A stretch of 64,000 nt of DNA from assembly GCF_002954775.1 (NCBI RefSeq), contig NZ_PJME01000034.1:42328-106327 (forward strand). Direction: 5' to 3'. The stretch is from Streptomyces geranii. Its GTDB lineage: Bacteria; Actinomycetota; Actinomycetes; Streptomycetales; Streptomycetaceae. This document shows positions 42,942 through 49,821 of this stretch, piece by piece. The notes beneath the pieces were generated by a model that did no database searches, was not told where the DNA came from, and saw only the letters and a list, made by a program, of their open reading frames with translations. Positions within the stretch are counted from its first letter, which is position 1. Every line of letters begins with the position of its first letter. The translations under genes were made by a program, and so were the position numbers.

Positions 42942-45172
42942 CCGCACCCGGCGTCAGCCAGGCCCCGCACATCTCTGCACAGACATCGCTGTACGCGCAG
43001 TCCGGCGCTCTGGTGGTCGGCCGCGCCGATTCGGTGACGCACCATGCCGCGCCGCGGGCGCCGCTCTCCTGGCCGCGGCTGGTCGGCGTGGTCCCGCGCC
43101 AGGCGGACTGTTTCCAGCACCGTGATGCCGTCTATGCCTTGGAGCATGCGGTGGCCGGGGGTGGGACGGCGGTGCTGTGCCAGGTGCTGTCCGGGACCGG
43201 TGGGGTCGGTAAGACTCAGCTCGCCGCCCACCACGCCCGCACCGCGTGGCAGGCCGGGGCGGTGGATCTGCTGGTGTGGGTCACCGCGACCAGCAGGGAC
43301 GCGGTCCTGAGCGCTTACGCCGAGGCCGCTGTCACGGTGAGCGACCCCGACGACCCTCAATGCGCCGGTCTCGACGACCCTGAGCGGGCCGCTGTCCGCT
43401 TCCTGGCCTGGGCCCAGTCCACGGACCGGCGATGGCTGATCGTGCTCGACGACGTGAGTGACCCGGCGCACCTGAATGGCACGGGCGGACGGGGTGACCT
43501 GTGGCCGCCCGCGCCCGCGAACGGCCGCACGGTGGTCACCACCCGCCGCCGCGATGCGGCCCTGCCCGGCCGCCTCATCGACGTCGGCTTGTTCACCAAG
43601 GGTGAGGCCGTCGGCTACCTGAGGACCAAACTCGCCGCCCAAGGCCGCCACGACGACCCCGGGCAGGTCGAGGAGCTCGCCCGCGATCTGGACCATCTGC
43701 CGCTGGCCCTGGCCCAGGCGGTCACCTATCTCCTCGACCTCCACCTGGACTGCGCCACCTACCGCAAGCGGCTGGCCGACCGCGCCCGTACGCTGCCCGA
43801 CCTGGTCCCCGAGGACAGCGGCCTGCCCGACGCCCACCGCACCACGGTGGCCGCCACCTGGTCCCTGTCCATCGAACACGCCGACCGGCTCCGCCCGACG
43901 GGCCTGGCCCGCCCCATGCTTCACCTGGCGGCCCTGCTCGACCCCAACGGCATCCCCGCCACCGTCCTGACCTCACCCCCAGCCCTCGCCTACCTCACCG
44001 AACACCGCACCCCCGACGGTGGCACCGACCCCGACGTATCCCCGCGCGCGGTCGGGGCGGACGATGCGACCGACGCACTGCGCTGCCTGCACCGGCTCAG
44101 CCTGGCCGACCACACCCCCAACACCCCTCACCAGGAGGTGCGCGTCCACAATCTCGTCCAACGTGCCGCCCGCGAAGCCCTCAGCCCCGCCGCACGCGAA
44201 CTGGCGGCCCGTACCTGCGCCGACGCCCTGTACGAGGCCTGGCCCGAGGTCGAACGCGACACTGCCCTCGGCCAGGCTCTGCGCGCCAACACCGCCGCCC
44301 TGACCGCCCACGCCGCAGACGCCCTGTGGCAGCCCGACGGCCACCCAGTTCTCTTCCACACCGGAAACAGCCTCGGCCACACCGGACTCGTCACCGGCGC
44401 CCGCGCCTATTTCCAGGACCTGCACACCGCCGCCCGCCAGAAACTAGGCCCCGACCACCCCGACACCCTGACCGCCCGGCACTACCTCGCCTACTGGAGG
44501 GGAGAGGCAGGGGATGTGGCCGGGGCCGCCACCGCCGCCGCCGAACTGCTGGCCGACCGGCTGCGGGTGCTGGGCCCCGACCACCCCGACACTCTGGCCG
44601 CCCGGCACTACCTCGCCTACTGGAGGGGTGCGGGGGCGGCGGGGGATATGGCAGGCTCCGCCACTGCGTTCGCCGAACTGCTGGCCGACCGGCTGCGGGT
44701 GCTGGGCCCCGACCACCCCGACACCCTGGACACCCGGCACGACCTCGCCCACTGGCGGGGTATGGCGGGGGATGCGGCCGGGGCCGCCACCGCCACCGCC
44801 GAACTGCTGACCGACCAGCTGCGGGTGCTGGGCCCCGACCACCCCGCCACCCTGGCCGCGCGGCACAACCTCGCCCACTGGCGGGGTATGGCGGGGGATG
44901 CGGCCGGGGCCGCCACCGCCCAAACTGAACTGCTGGCCGACAAGCTGCGGGTGCTGGGCCCCGACCACCCCGACACCCTGCTCGCCCGGAACAACCTCGC
45001 CCACTGGCGGGGTATCGCGGGGGATGCGGCCGGGGCCGCCACCGCCACCGCCGAACTGCTGACCGACCAGCTGCGGGTGCTGGGCCCCGACCACCCCGAC
45101 ACCCTGGTCACCCGGTACTACCTGGCCCACTGGCGGGGGCAGGCTGATGGCGCGAGCGGTGGTGTCCGATAA
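42938..45172 (+). CDS. NB-ARC / tandem-repeat NLR-like (STAND) sensor protein
   Basis: About 744 residues if translation starts at CTG 42938, overlapping the effector stop with CCGGAG seven bases upstream; no ATG or GTG fits better, so the start is tentative. Residues 17-34 hold the motif shared with the upstream effector. The NB-ARC domain follows: P-loop GTGGVGKT (about 86-93), Walker B RRWLIVLDDV, VVTTRRRD, and the LPLALAQA motif. A helical region leads to six TPR-like repeats (LGPDHPDTL...RH.LA.WRG). The protein ends abruptly next to an IS30 fragment, so a few repeats may be lost. Expected role: ligand- or phage-triggered oligomerisation that activates the membrane effector. Confidence 0.82.
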   Translation: MTAPGVSQAPHISAQTSLYAQSGALVVGRADSVTHHAAPRAPLSWPRLVGVVPRQADCFQHRDAVYALEHAVAGGGTAVLCQVLSGTGGVGKTQLAAHHARTAWQAGAVDLLVWVTATSRDAVLSAYAEAAVTVSDPDDPQCAGLDDPERAAVRFLAWAQSTDRRWLIVLDDVSDPAHLNGTGGRGDLWPPAPANGRTVVTTRRRDAALPGRLIDVGLFTKGEAVGYLRTKLAAQGRHDDPGQVEELARDLDHLPLALAQAVTYLLDLHLDCATYRKRLADRARTLPDLVPEDSGLPDAHRTTVAATWSLSIEHADRLRPTGLARPMLHLAALLDPNGIPATVLTSPPALAYLTEHRTPDGGTDPDVSPRAVGADDATDALRCLHRLSLADHTPNTPHQEVRVHNLVQRAAREALSPAARELAARTCADALYEAWPEVERDTALGQALRANTAALTAHAADALWQPDGHPVLFHTGNSLGHTGLVTGARAYFQDLHTAARQKLGPDHPDTLTARHYLAYWRGEAGDVAGAATAAAELLADRLRVLGPDHPDTLAARHYLAYWRGAGAAGDMAGSATAFAELLADRLRVLGPDHPDTLDTRHDLAHWRGMAGDAAGAATATAELLTDQLRVLGPDHPATLAARHNLAHWRGMAGDAAGAATAQTELLADKLRVLGPDHPDTLLARNNLAHWRGIAGDAAGAATATAELLTDQLRVLGPDHPDTLVTRYYLAHWRGQADGASGGVR
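44440..45150 (+). repeat. Six 126-bp tandem repeats in the NLR sensor gene
   Basis: The string GGCCCCGACCACCCCG recurs at about 44447, 44573, 44705, 44831, 44957 and 45083. Spacing is 126 bp, except one interval of 132 bp from a six-base insertion. The units are nearly identical in DNA, so copy number can change by recombination. Confidence 0.9.
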
Positions 45173-45183
45173 CGAAGGCGAGC

Positions 45184-45564
45184 TCAAGCGGTCAGCGCAT
45201 CACTGCTGTTCAGGAGGTCAGCGTAGACGTCTGCCGGAGAGCGGTAGCCGTGGGTCTTGCGTGGACGGTGGTTGAGTTCGTGGGCGATGGAGTCCAGGTC
45301 TACCTGGCCGAACGTGCGGAGGTTCGCGCCCTTGGGGAGGTACTGCCGAAGCAGCCGGTTGGTGTTCTCGTTGGTGCCGCACTGCCACGGGCTCCGCGGC
45401 TTGCAGAGGTAGATCGGCATCCCAGTCTCGGCGGTGATGGACTGGTGCTCGGCGATCTCCCGGCCGCGGTCCCAGGTGAGCGTCCGCCGCAGTCGGGGCG
45501 GGATGCCGAGGAGGCTCCTGGTGAGGTGCGGGGTGACCTGCTCGGCCTTGATGCCGTCCGGCAG
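45184..45564 (-). pseudogene. IS30-family transposase, 3' fragment
   Basis: The frame encodes the last 126 residues of an IS30 transposase: TLTWDRGREIAEHQSI, with the second catalytic Asp region, then SPWQCGTNENTNRLLRQYLPKG with the catalytic Glu, and NHRPRKTHGYRSPADVYADLL. The N-terminal two thirds are missing. It abuts the end of the NLR gene on one side and the zeta-like remnant on the other, and so has truncated both. Confidence 0.85.
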
Positions 45565-46145
45565 CGCTGGTCAGTTCGCGGCGGCGGGCGTTGAGGGCCG
45601 CCGCGATGTCCTTGAGCGAGACGGTGGTTCCCGTCAGTTGGGGGCAGACGGCGCGTGACCTGGTCGTGGTTGCCCCAGGACACGTACTGTCCAGCGCCGG
45701 TCTCGGCGACCTGGACCAGATAGCGCTCCAGCACGCTCAGCTGCGTCACGGCCAAGGCCTCGGCCAGCACCACCACATCGACGCGATACCCCGCATCCTG
45801 GTAGGCGCGGGCCTGCTCCGGGTCGACAACGGGGGCTTCGACCAGCGCGCCGAACCGGTGCCCGCGCACGTACTCCTCGACCTCCGCCTGCCACCGCAGA
45901 ACGGCCGTACCCGTACCCGTACACCGGCGGTGCGGTCGTCGCTGCGCAGGAGACCCCGGTAGGCGGGGTGGTCGGTCTGGCAGAGGTCTGGGCCGATCAG
46001 TACCGCGCCGCCGCGCCGGTTCCAGCACCGCCTTCATGTCATTGCGTTGCCTCGTTCCCGGTGCCCCTGCCTGGCTCGGGGCATCGGGAGCCACGACCCG
46101 TTCGGTGAGCTGGTCGTACCTGCGCATCTCGTCGAAGTCGCTCAT
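45565..46145 (-). pseudogene. Zeta-toxin-like gene remnant, frameshifted and truncated
   Basis: Starts at ATG 46145 (MSDFDEMRRYDQLTERVVAP), overlapping the stop of the upstream HTH gene (ATGA). After about 38 residues the frame shifts: the expected GGAVLIGPDLCQTDHPAYRGLL is encoded one frame over for about 40 codons. It returns at a triple GTACGG repeat (about 45907-45923) to VLRWQAEVEEYVRGHRFGALVEAP and YVSWGNHDQ, matching streptomycete zeta-toxin-like proteins. The kinase part is then lost at the IS30 fragment. The product is not functional as it stands. Confidence 0.75.
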
Positions 46146-46930
46146 TGGTCGTGTTCCTTCCCGCCGCCGGTGGCGGCGCGCAGGGCCTTGGCGCGGGTCC
46201 GGTCGCTGGCGAGCGACTGGTGGAAGCCCTTGGGGAGAGGTTCGCCCCCGCGCTCGCTCTCGCGGAGCATCCGCTCCTGCAGATCGGCACGGAGGTCCCA
46301 CAGGTCGGCCTCCGTCTGAGGGTCGGGCACCAGTTGGTCCATCCGCATGCGGTGGGCCGCTTCACCGACGAGCAGCACCATTTCGATGGTGGAGTGCCGG
46401 GGAAGGCCGCCGCTGACCGGGTGTTCCTGGTCGGCCCAGCCGTCGTGCCGTCGCAACCACCGGTCCAGATCGCGGGCGGTCTTCTCTGCGCTGCCGTTGG
46501 CCGGGACGGCGTTGCCTGGGGCGTAGCGGGCCCCGTAGGGGATGCGCTTGTCGTCGGGGGTGCCGTCGGGGTGTCGGCGCTCGGGCGTGGCAAGCGGCTT
46601 GCGCCACGCCTTGACGGGGTCGGTGAACTTGGTGTGGGCGGACTGACGGGTGATGCCCAGTGCCTCGCCGATCGCTTCCCAGCTGGTACCGCGCTCGCGC
46701 TCGTAGATGACGGCCTGCCGCTGTGCGTGCTCGGCGAGACGGATCAGGCTGGCCGCCTCGCGTACGAAGTCGCCCGGGCTGGAAGAGTCGTCTTCGGTAC
46801 CGATGCGGCCGAGCGCGGTCTCGGCGACGTTGCGGTAGGCGTCGGAGAGCACGAGGCGCGCGAGGGCAGTCGGGGTATACGGGTGCGGCGGATCGGGAGT
46901 CGTGTCGGCCTGCGGACTGGTTTCGGTCAT
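46142..46930 (-). CDS. HTH protein, partner of the zeta-toxin-like gene
   Basis: 262 residues. A helical N-terminal part (LARLVLSDAYRNVAETALGRI; AASLIRLAEHAQRQAVIYERERG) is followed by an HTH (SWEAIGEALGITRQSAHTKF, about 83-102) and a charged C-terminal half. I recall such proteins directly upstream of zeta-toxin-like genes in streptomycetes, as here with a 4-base ATGA overlap, so antitoxin or regulator is the likely role. The ATG lacks a ribosome site, and a promoter ends six bases away, so the mRNA is leaderless. It is intact although its toxin partner is broken. Confidence 0.78.
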   Translation of the reverse strand: MTETSPQADTTPDPPHPYTPTALARLVLSDAYRNVAETALGRIGTEDDSSSPGDFVREAASLIRLAEHAQRQAVIYERERGTSWEAIGEALGITRQSAHTKFTDPVKAWRKPLATPERRHPDGTPDDKRIPYGARYAPGNAVPANGSAEKTARDLDRWLRRHDGWADQEHPVSGGLPRHSTIEMVLLVGEAAHRMRMDQLVPDPQTEADLWDLRADLQERMLRESERGGEPLPKGFHQSLASDRTRAKALRAATGGGKEHDQ

Positions 46931-46932
46931 GA

Positions 46933-47092
46933 TGTCAGCGTAAGGATGTCAGGGCATGAATGTCAGCTAAATAATGACAGTCAATTGATGTCAGGTAATA
47001 ACTGACTGATCCTTGATCGATGCTTGCCGCTGACTGAGCGATTCTGCAACGTTTGAACTGACGTGATGCCGATGTCAGTTAGCGGATGACGT
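46933..47092. repeat. 14-bp-phased TGWC repeat array (12 positions)
   Basis: Hexamers start exactly every 14 bp from 46933 to 47087: TGTCAG (46933, 46947, 46961, 46989, 47073), TGACAG (46975), TGACTG (47003, 47031), TGACGT (47059, 47087), and two degenerate ones (TCGATG 47017, TGCAAC 47045). The eight bases between units are not conserved. The array fills the space between the HTH gene and the divergent HEPN gene and overlaps the HTH promoter, as an operator array would. Confidence 0.88.
46937..46965 (-). promoter_or_regulatory. Promoter of the HTH gene (leaderless)
   Basis: On the minus strand, -35 TGACAT (46960-46965) and -10 TACGCT (46937-46942) are 17 bases apart. The -10 ends six bases before the ATG at 46930. 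The -35 is itself formed by a unit of the 14-bp repeat array. Confidence 0.7.
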
Positions 47093-47111
47093 TCGGCGCA
47101 CTCGTAAATGT

Positions 47112-47135
47112 ACAGGATAATTACGGTTATCCTGT
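47112..47135. promoter_or_regulatory. Palindrome before the HEPN gene
   Basis: Perfect 9-bp arms ACAGGATAA and TTATCCTGT with six bases (TTACGG) between, ending four bases before the ATG at 47140. It may be an operator or a translation-blocking hairpin. Confidence 0.65.
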
Positions 47136-47139
47136 GCCT

Positions 47140-48222
47140 ATGCTGACGCCGGATCAGGACCCCGCCCATACCTGCGAACCAAGCCCCGTGCTGCAGCAAG
47201 CGATGGAAGCAGCGGCCGATCCCTGGCACGTGCCGCCGGGGCGTCCGTCCGGACCGCCGCAGCTGGACTTCCCGCCGGTCCGCAACGGCATCGACTACCT
47301 CGCCAGCGTCGTCGAGCACCTGGACGAGAACGCCTCGGACGTCGGGCCCCGGGACCTCAAGTACGCCGTCCTGCACCTACAGGCCGCGGTCGAGGTGCTG
47401 CTGAAGGCCCGCCTGCAGCGCGAGCACTGGAGCCTGGTCTTCAAGGACCCCGGGAGGGCGGCCAGGAAGGACTTCGAGAGCGGGGACTTCGAGAGCTGTG
47501 GGACCGACGCCGCCATCGAACGCCTGCGCGACATCGCGGAAATTGCCATCGACCGCAAGGAGGCCGAGGCGCTGAAGGACCTAGCGAAGGACCGCAACGC
47601 GCTGCAGCACTACGGCCTGACGCACAACGCCCACGCGGTCGAGGCCCGCGCCGGCCGGGTGCTCGACTTCCTCATGCGCTTCCTGGACACGCAGCTCCTG
47701 CCGCTGCTCGAAGGGCAGGAACGTGAGCGGGCAGGGCGGGACATGATTCCGGTGGAAGCGGGGGTGAAGAACATCAGCTCCTACGTCAAGCGGCGCCTCA
47801 ACCGGCTGCGCGGCGAGCTGGCCGGGCTGGAGGGCCGGACCATCATGTGCCCCCACTGCGCGCAGATGACCCTCGTCGTCGCCCCGCACAGCGGAGACTG
47901 CCGCTTCTGCGGCGCGTCCTGGGACTCGGCCGAGCTGCTGGTCTACGACTATCTCGGCTGCCCTGACGGTGAGTTGGCTCTGACATTTCCCTGCCCCCAG
48001 TGCAGCAGCTCCGCCTTCGTCGAGGGCGTCAACTTCGCGGACGGCGCCAGGCTGTCCGACACCCTGTACTGCTTCGGCTGCAGCGTCCGTCACGAAGCGC
48101 GGGACCTCGCAACCTGCGTCGGCTGCAGCCGCCCGTGGCCCGTCGAGCCCGACGCCGACCGCTTGGGCGCCACCCTGTGCCCGGACTGCTGGGGCCAGTT
48201 CACGCAGGAGGACATCGCGTGA
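47140..48222 (+). CDS. HEPN-like domain protein with three zinc-ribbon pairs
   Basis: 360 residues from ATG 47140; ATG 47086 is in frame but would read through the palindrome. The N-terminal ~190 residues are helical (LKYAVLHLQAAVEVLLKARL ... LKDLAKDRNALQHYGL), with RNALQH (R152, H157) matching the Rx4-6H motif of HEPN RNases. The C-terminal ~130 residues hold six CxxC pairs (237/240, 254/257, 285/288, 311/314, 326/329, 347/350), enough for three zinc ribbons. I infer an RNA-binding or RNA-cleaving protein, possibly defensive or toxin-like, divergent from the zeta/HTH module. No ribosome site is seen. Confidence 0.72.
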   Translation: MLTPDQDPAHTCEPSPVLQQAMEAAADPWHVPPGRPSGPPQLDFPPVRNGIDYLASVVEHLDENASDVGPRDLKYAVLHLQAAVEVLLKARLQREHWSLVFKDPGRAARKDFESGDFESCGTDAAIERLRDIAEIAIDRKEAEALKDLAKDRNALQHYGLTHNAHAVEARAGRVLDFLMRFLDTQLLPLLEGQERERAGRDMIPVEAGVKNISSYVKRRLNRLRGELAGLEGRTIMCPHCAQMTLVVAPHSGDCRFCGASWDSAELLVYDYLGCPDGELALTFPCPQCSSSAFVEGVNFADGARLSDTLYCFGCSVRHEARDLATCVGCSRPWPVEPDADRLGATLCPDCWGQFTQEDIA

Positions 48223-48539
48223 CCACGGCACTGGAGCGCTCGGCCAACACGCTGAAGTCGTACGCCTGGGGCATACCGGAGCGGATCGTGCGCGTCGTTG
48301 TGTCACTGCCACACGGTGGGACGCGCCCGGCACCGGGGACACAATCACCAGCGCGGCCGTCAGGTCACCATGTTCGTCACCACGGTGAGCACGCCCATGG
48401 CCGCGGTGAAGGCGACGGCCGTGGTGCGCCAGCGCGGGCCGCGCCCGGCGCCCCGGTCCAGGGTGTACGCGACCAGCGCGACGAACACGGCGCACAGCAC
48501 GCCGATGCCGACCGCTCCGGCCCGCCCGGCGTCCGGTGA
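48219..48539 (+). CDS. Possible small coupled gene, likely truncated
   Basis: A GTG at 48219 overlaps the HEPN stop (GTGA) and opens a 106-codon frame. Only the first ~30 residues (MTTALERSANTLKSYAWGIPERIVRVVVSL) look like protein; the rest is antisense to the next gene and is Pro/His/Arg-rich. It may be the start of a gene cut off by a past rearrangement near 48310. No ribosome site beyond the coupling. Confidence 0.35.
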   Translation: MTTALERSANTLKSYAWGIPERIVRVVVSLPHGGTRPAPGTQSPARPSGHHVRHHGEHAHGRGEGDGRGAPARAAPGAPVQGVRDQRDEHGAQHADADRSGPPGVR

Positions 48540-48740
48540 GCCCCCGTGCAGCCCCAGCAGATCCTGCAGCATGCCCAGGTCCGCCATCACGGCCGCCGCC
48601 GCACCCCCGGTCCAGCTCCACGCCCGCTTCGGCGGCACGCTGCCGTCGGTGTCGGCCGGGGCGAGCTGGAAGCCCACGAACGCCGTGGTCGCCGCGGCGA
48701 CCACGGCGAAGGCCGTGAACTCGATCTGGAACACCGTCAT
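48360..48740 (-). CDS. Small integral membrane protein (four TM segments)
   Basis: 126 residues from ATG 48740, with AAGGGGGA upstream. Hydrophobic segments: IEFTAFAVVAAATTAFVGF; WTGGAAAAVMADLGMLQDLLG; AGAVGIGVLCAVFVALVAYTL; TTAVAFTAAMGVLTVVTNMV. A basic loop RGAGRGPRWR lies between the last two. Not recognised. Confidence 0.75.
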   Translation of the reverse strand: MTVFQIEFTAFAVVAAATTAFVGFQLAPADTDGSVPPKRAWSWTGGAAAAVMADLGMLQDLLGLHGGSPDAGRAGAVGIGVLCAVFVALVAYTLDRGAGRGPRWRTTAVAFTAAMGVLTVVTNMVT

Positions 48741-48852
48741 CCGTCCCCCTTGGAGGGTGCACCTGTGAGGGCGTCCGACGCCCCCGCGACGCAGGTGTCC
48801 CGCAATAATAGGGACGGTGCAATAATTCCAACAAACGAGGAGGTCATCCCAC

Positions 48853-49821
48853 ATGCCGGTACGCCCCACGGGCCGCCCCAGGAGGCCCGTTACCCCGGAC
48901 AGCCCGCCGGCTGTGCGGGAGTTGGCCGTGCGCCTGCGGGAGTTGCACAAAGCCTCGGGCCTGACTCTCGGGGAACTGTCCCGACTGCTTCCGACGCACA
49001 TCTCGACGTTGTCGCGGGCCTCCTCCGGTCGGATCGTGCCGAGCTGGGAGATCGTCGAGGTCTTCGCCGACGGCGCACAGTTGGACGCGCCAGACCGCGC
49101 CGACCTGAGGCTGCTGTGGGAGCGAGCGAGAGAACAGACGGGGCGGAGCACGGAGGTGCCGGAGACTGCCGGGGCCGGGAGCGGCTCGGATCCGGCGCAC
49201 GCGCTCCTGGGCCACCACCAGGACTTCGACCGCTCGGCCGCACTGATGAATCTGTATCAGGCGGCGGGCGCGCCCTCCCTGCGCCAGTTGGCGGACGAGT
49301 CCGGCCACCCGCGCTCCACCGTCCATCGCGCCGTCACAGGGCGGTCCCTGGCAGGAGCGGCGAACATCGCCGAGGCCCTACTGTCCCGCCTCCCGGAGGA
49401 ACGCCGCCCCTCATGGGCAGCCGAGATCAAGGTCCTCTTCGGGCCGCCCCCCGCTATCCCCGCACCGGTACCGCCACCGTTCGAGGTCAAGGAGGGCAAC
49501 GCAACTTCGCAGGCACACCAGGCCTTGGTCGAATTCAGGCGAGCACTCCGGGAATTGCGAAATCTCGTTGCGCACGGCGACATCGAACTCAGCCCGGAGA
49601 TCGCCCATAAGGTCCTGCTGCTTCAGGCCGAACTCGAAGTGGCAGACGCAACCGTCACCGCTACCGCAGGCAGCGGAAAATCGGAGACCTTCATCCGTGG
49701 GGCTCTCAACGGCCTGCGGGAAGAAGACCAGCCCGGGTCCAACGACCACTCCGTCGGGGACGGCCTGCGCCCCGCAAAGACGACCAGGTCCACGCAGACG
49801 GACACCGGGTGGGAAGCATGA
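48853..49821 (+). CDS. XRE-type HTH regulator with helical C-terminus, coupled to an integrase
   Basis: 322 residues. The XRE-like HTH lies at about residues 22-50 (LAVRLRELHKASGLTLGELSRLLPTHISTLSRASSGRIVPSW). A second similar unit (LRQLADESGHPRSTVHRAVTGRSLAGAANIAEALLSRL) is at about 138-178. The remainder is a long acidic helix region (LVEFRRALRELRNLVAHGDIELSPEIAHKVLLLQAELEVADATV). Its stop overlaps the start of the tyrosine recombinase (ATGA), so it probably controls or assists that enzyme. Confidence 0.8.
   Translation: MPVRPTGRPRRPVTPDSPPAVRELAVRLRELHKASGLTLGELSRLLPTHISTLSRASSGRIVPSWEIVEVFADGAQLDAPDRADLRLLWERAREQTGRSTEVPETAGAGSGSDPAHALLGHHQDFDRSAALMNLYQAAGAPSLRQLADESGHPRSTVHRAVTGRSLAGAANIAEALLSRLPEERRPSWAAEIKVLFGPPPAIPAPVPPPFEVKEGNATSQAHQALVEFRRALRELRNLVAHGDIELSPEIAHKVLLLQAELEVADATVTATAGSGKSETFIRGALNGLREEDQPGSNDHSVGDGLRPAKTTRSTQTDTGWEA

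Noticed and set aside
45300..46301. A single 333-codon minus-strand gene spanning the zeta-like and IS30 segments
   Set aside because: The frame joins out-of-frame pieces; similarity shows two different genes with frameshifts, not one protein.
46933..47092. 14-bp array as plasmid iterons of a replication origin
   Set aside because: No replication initiator gene lies nearby, and the array overlaps a promoter between divergent genes, so operators are more likely.
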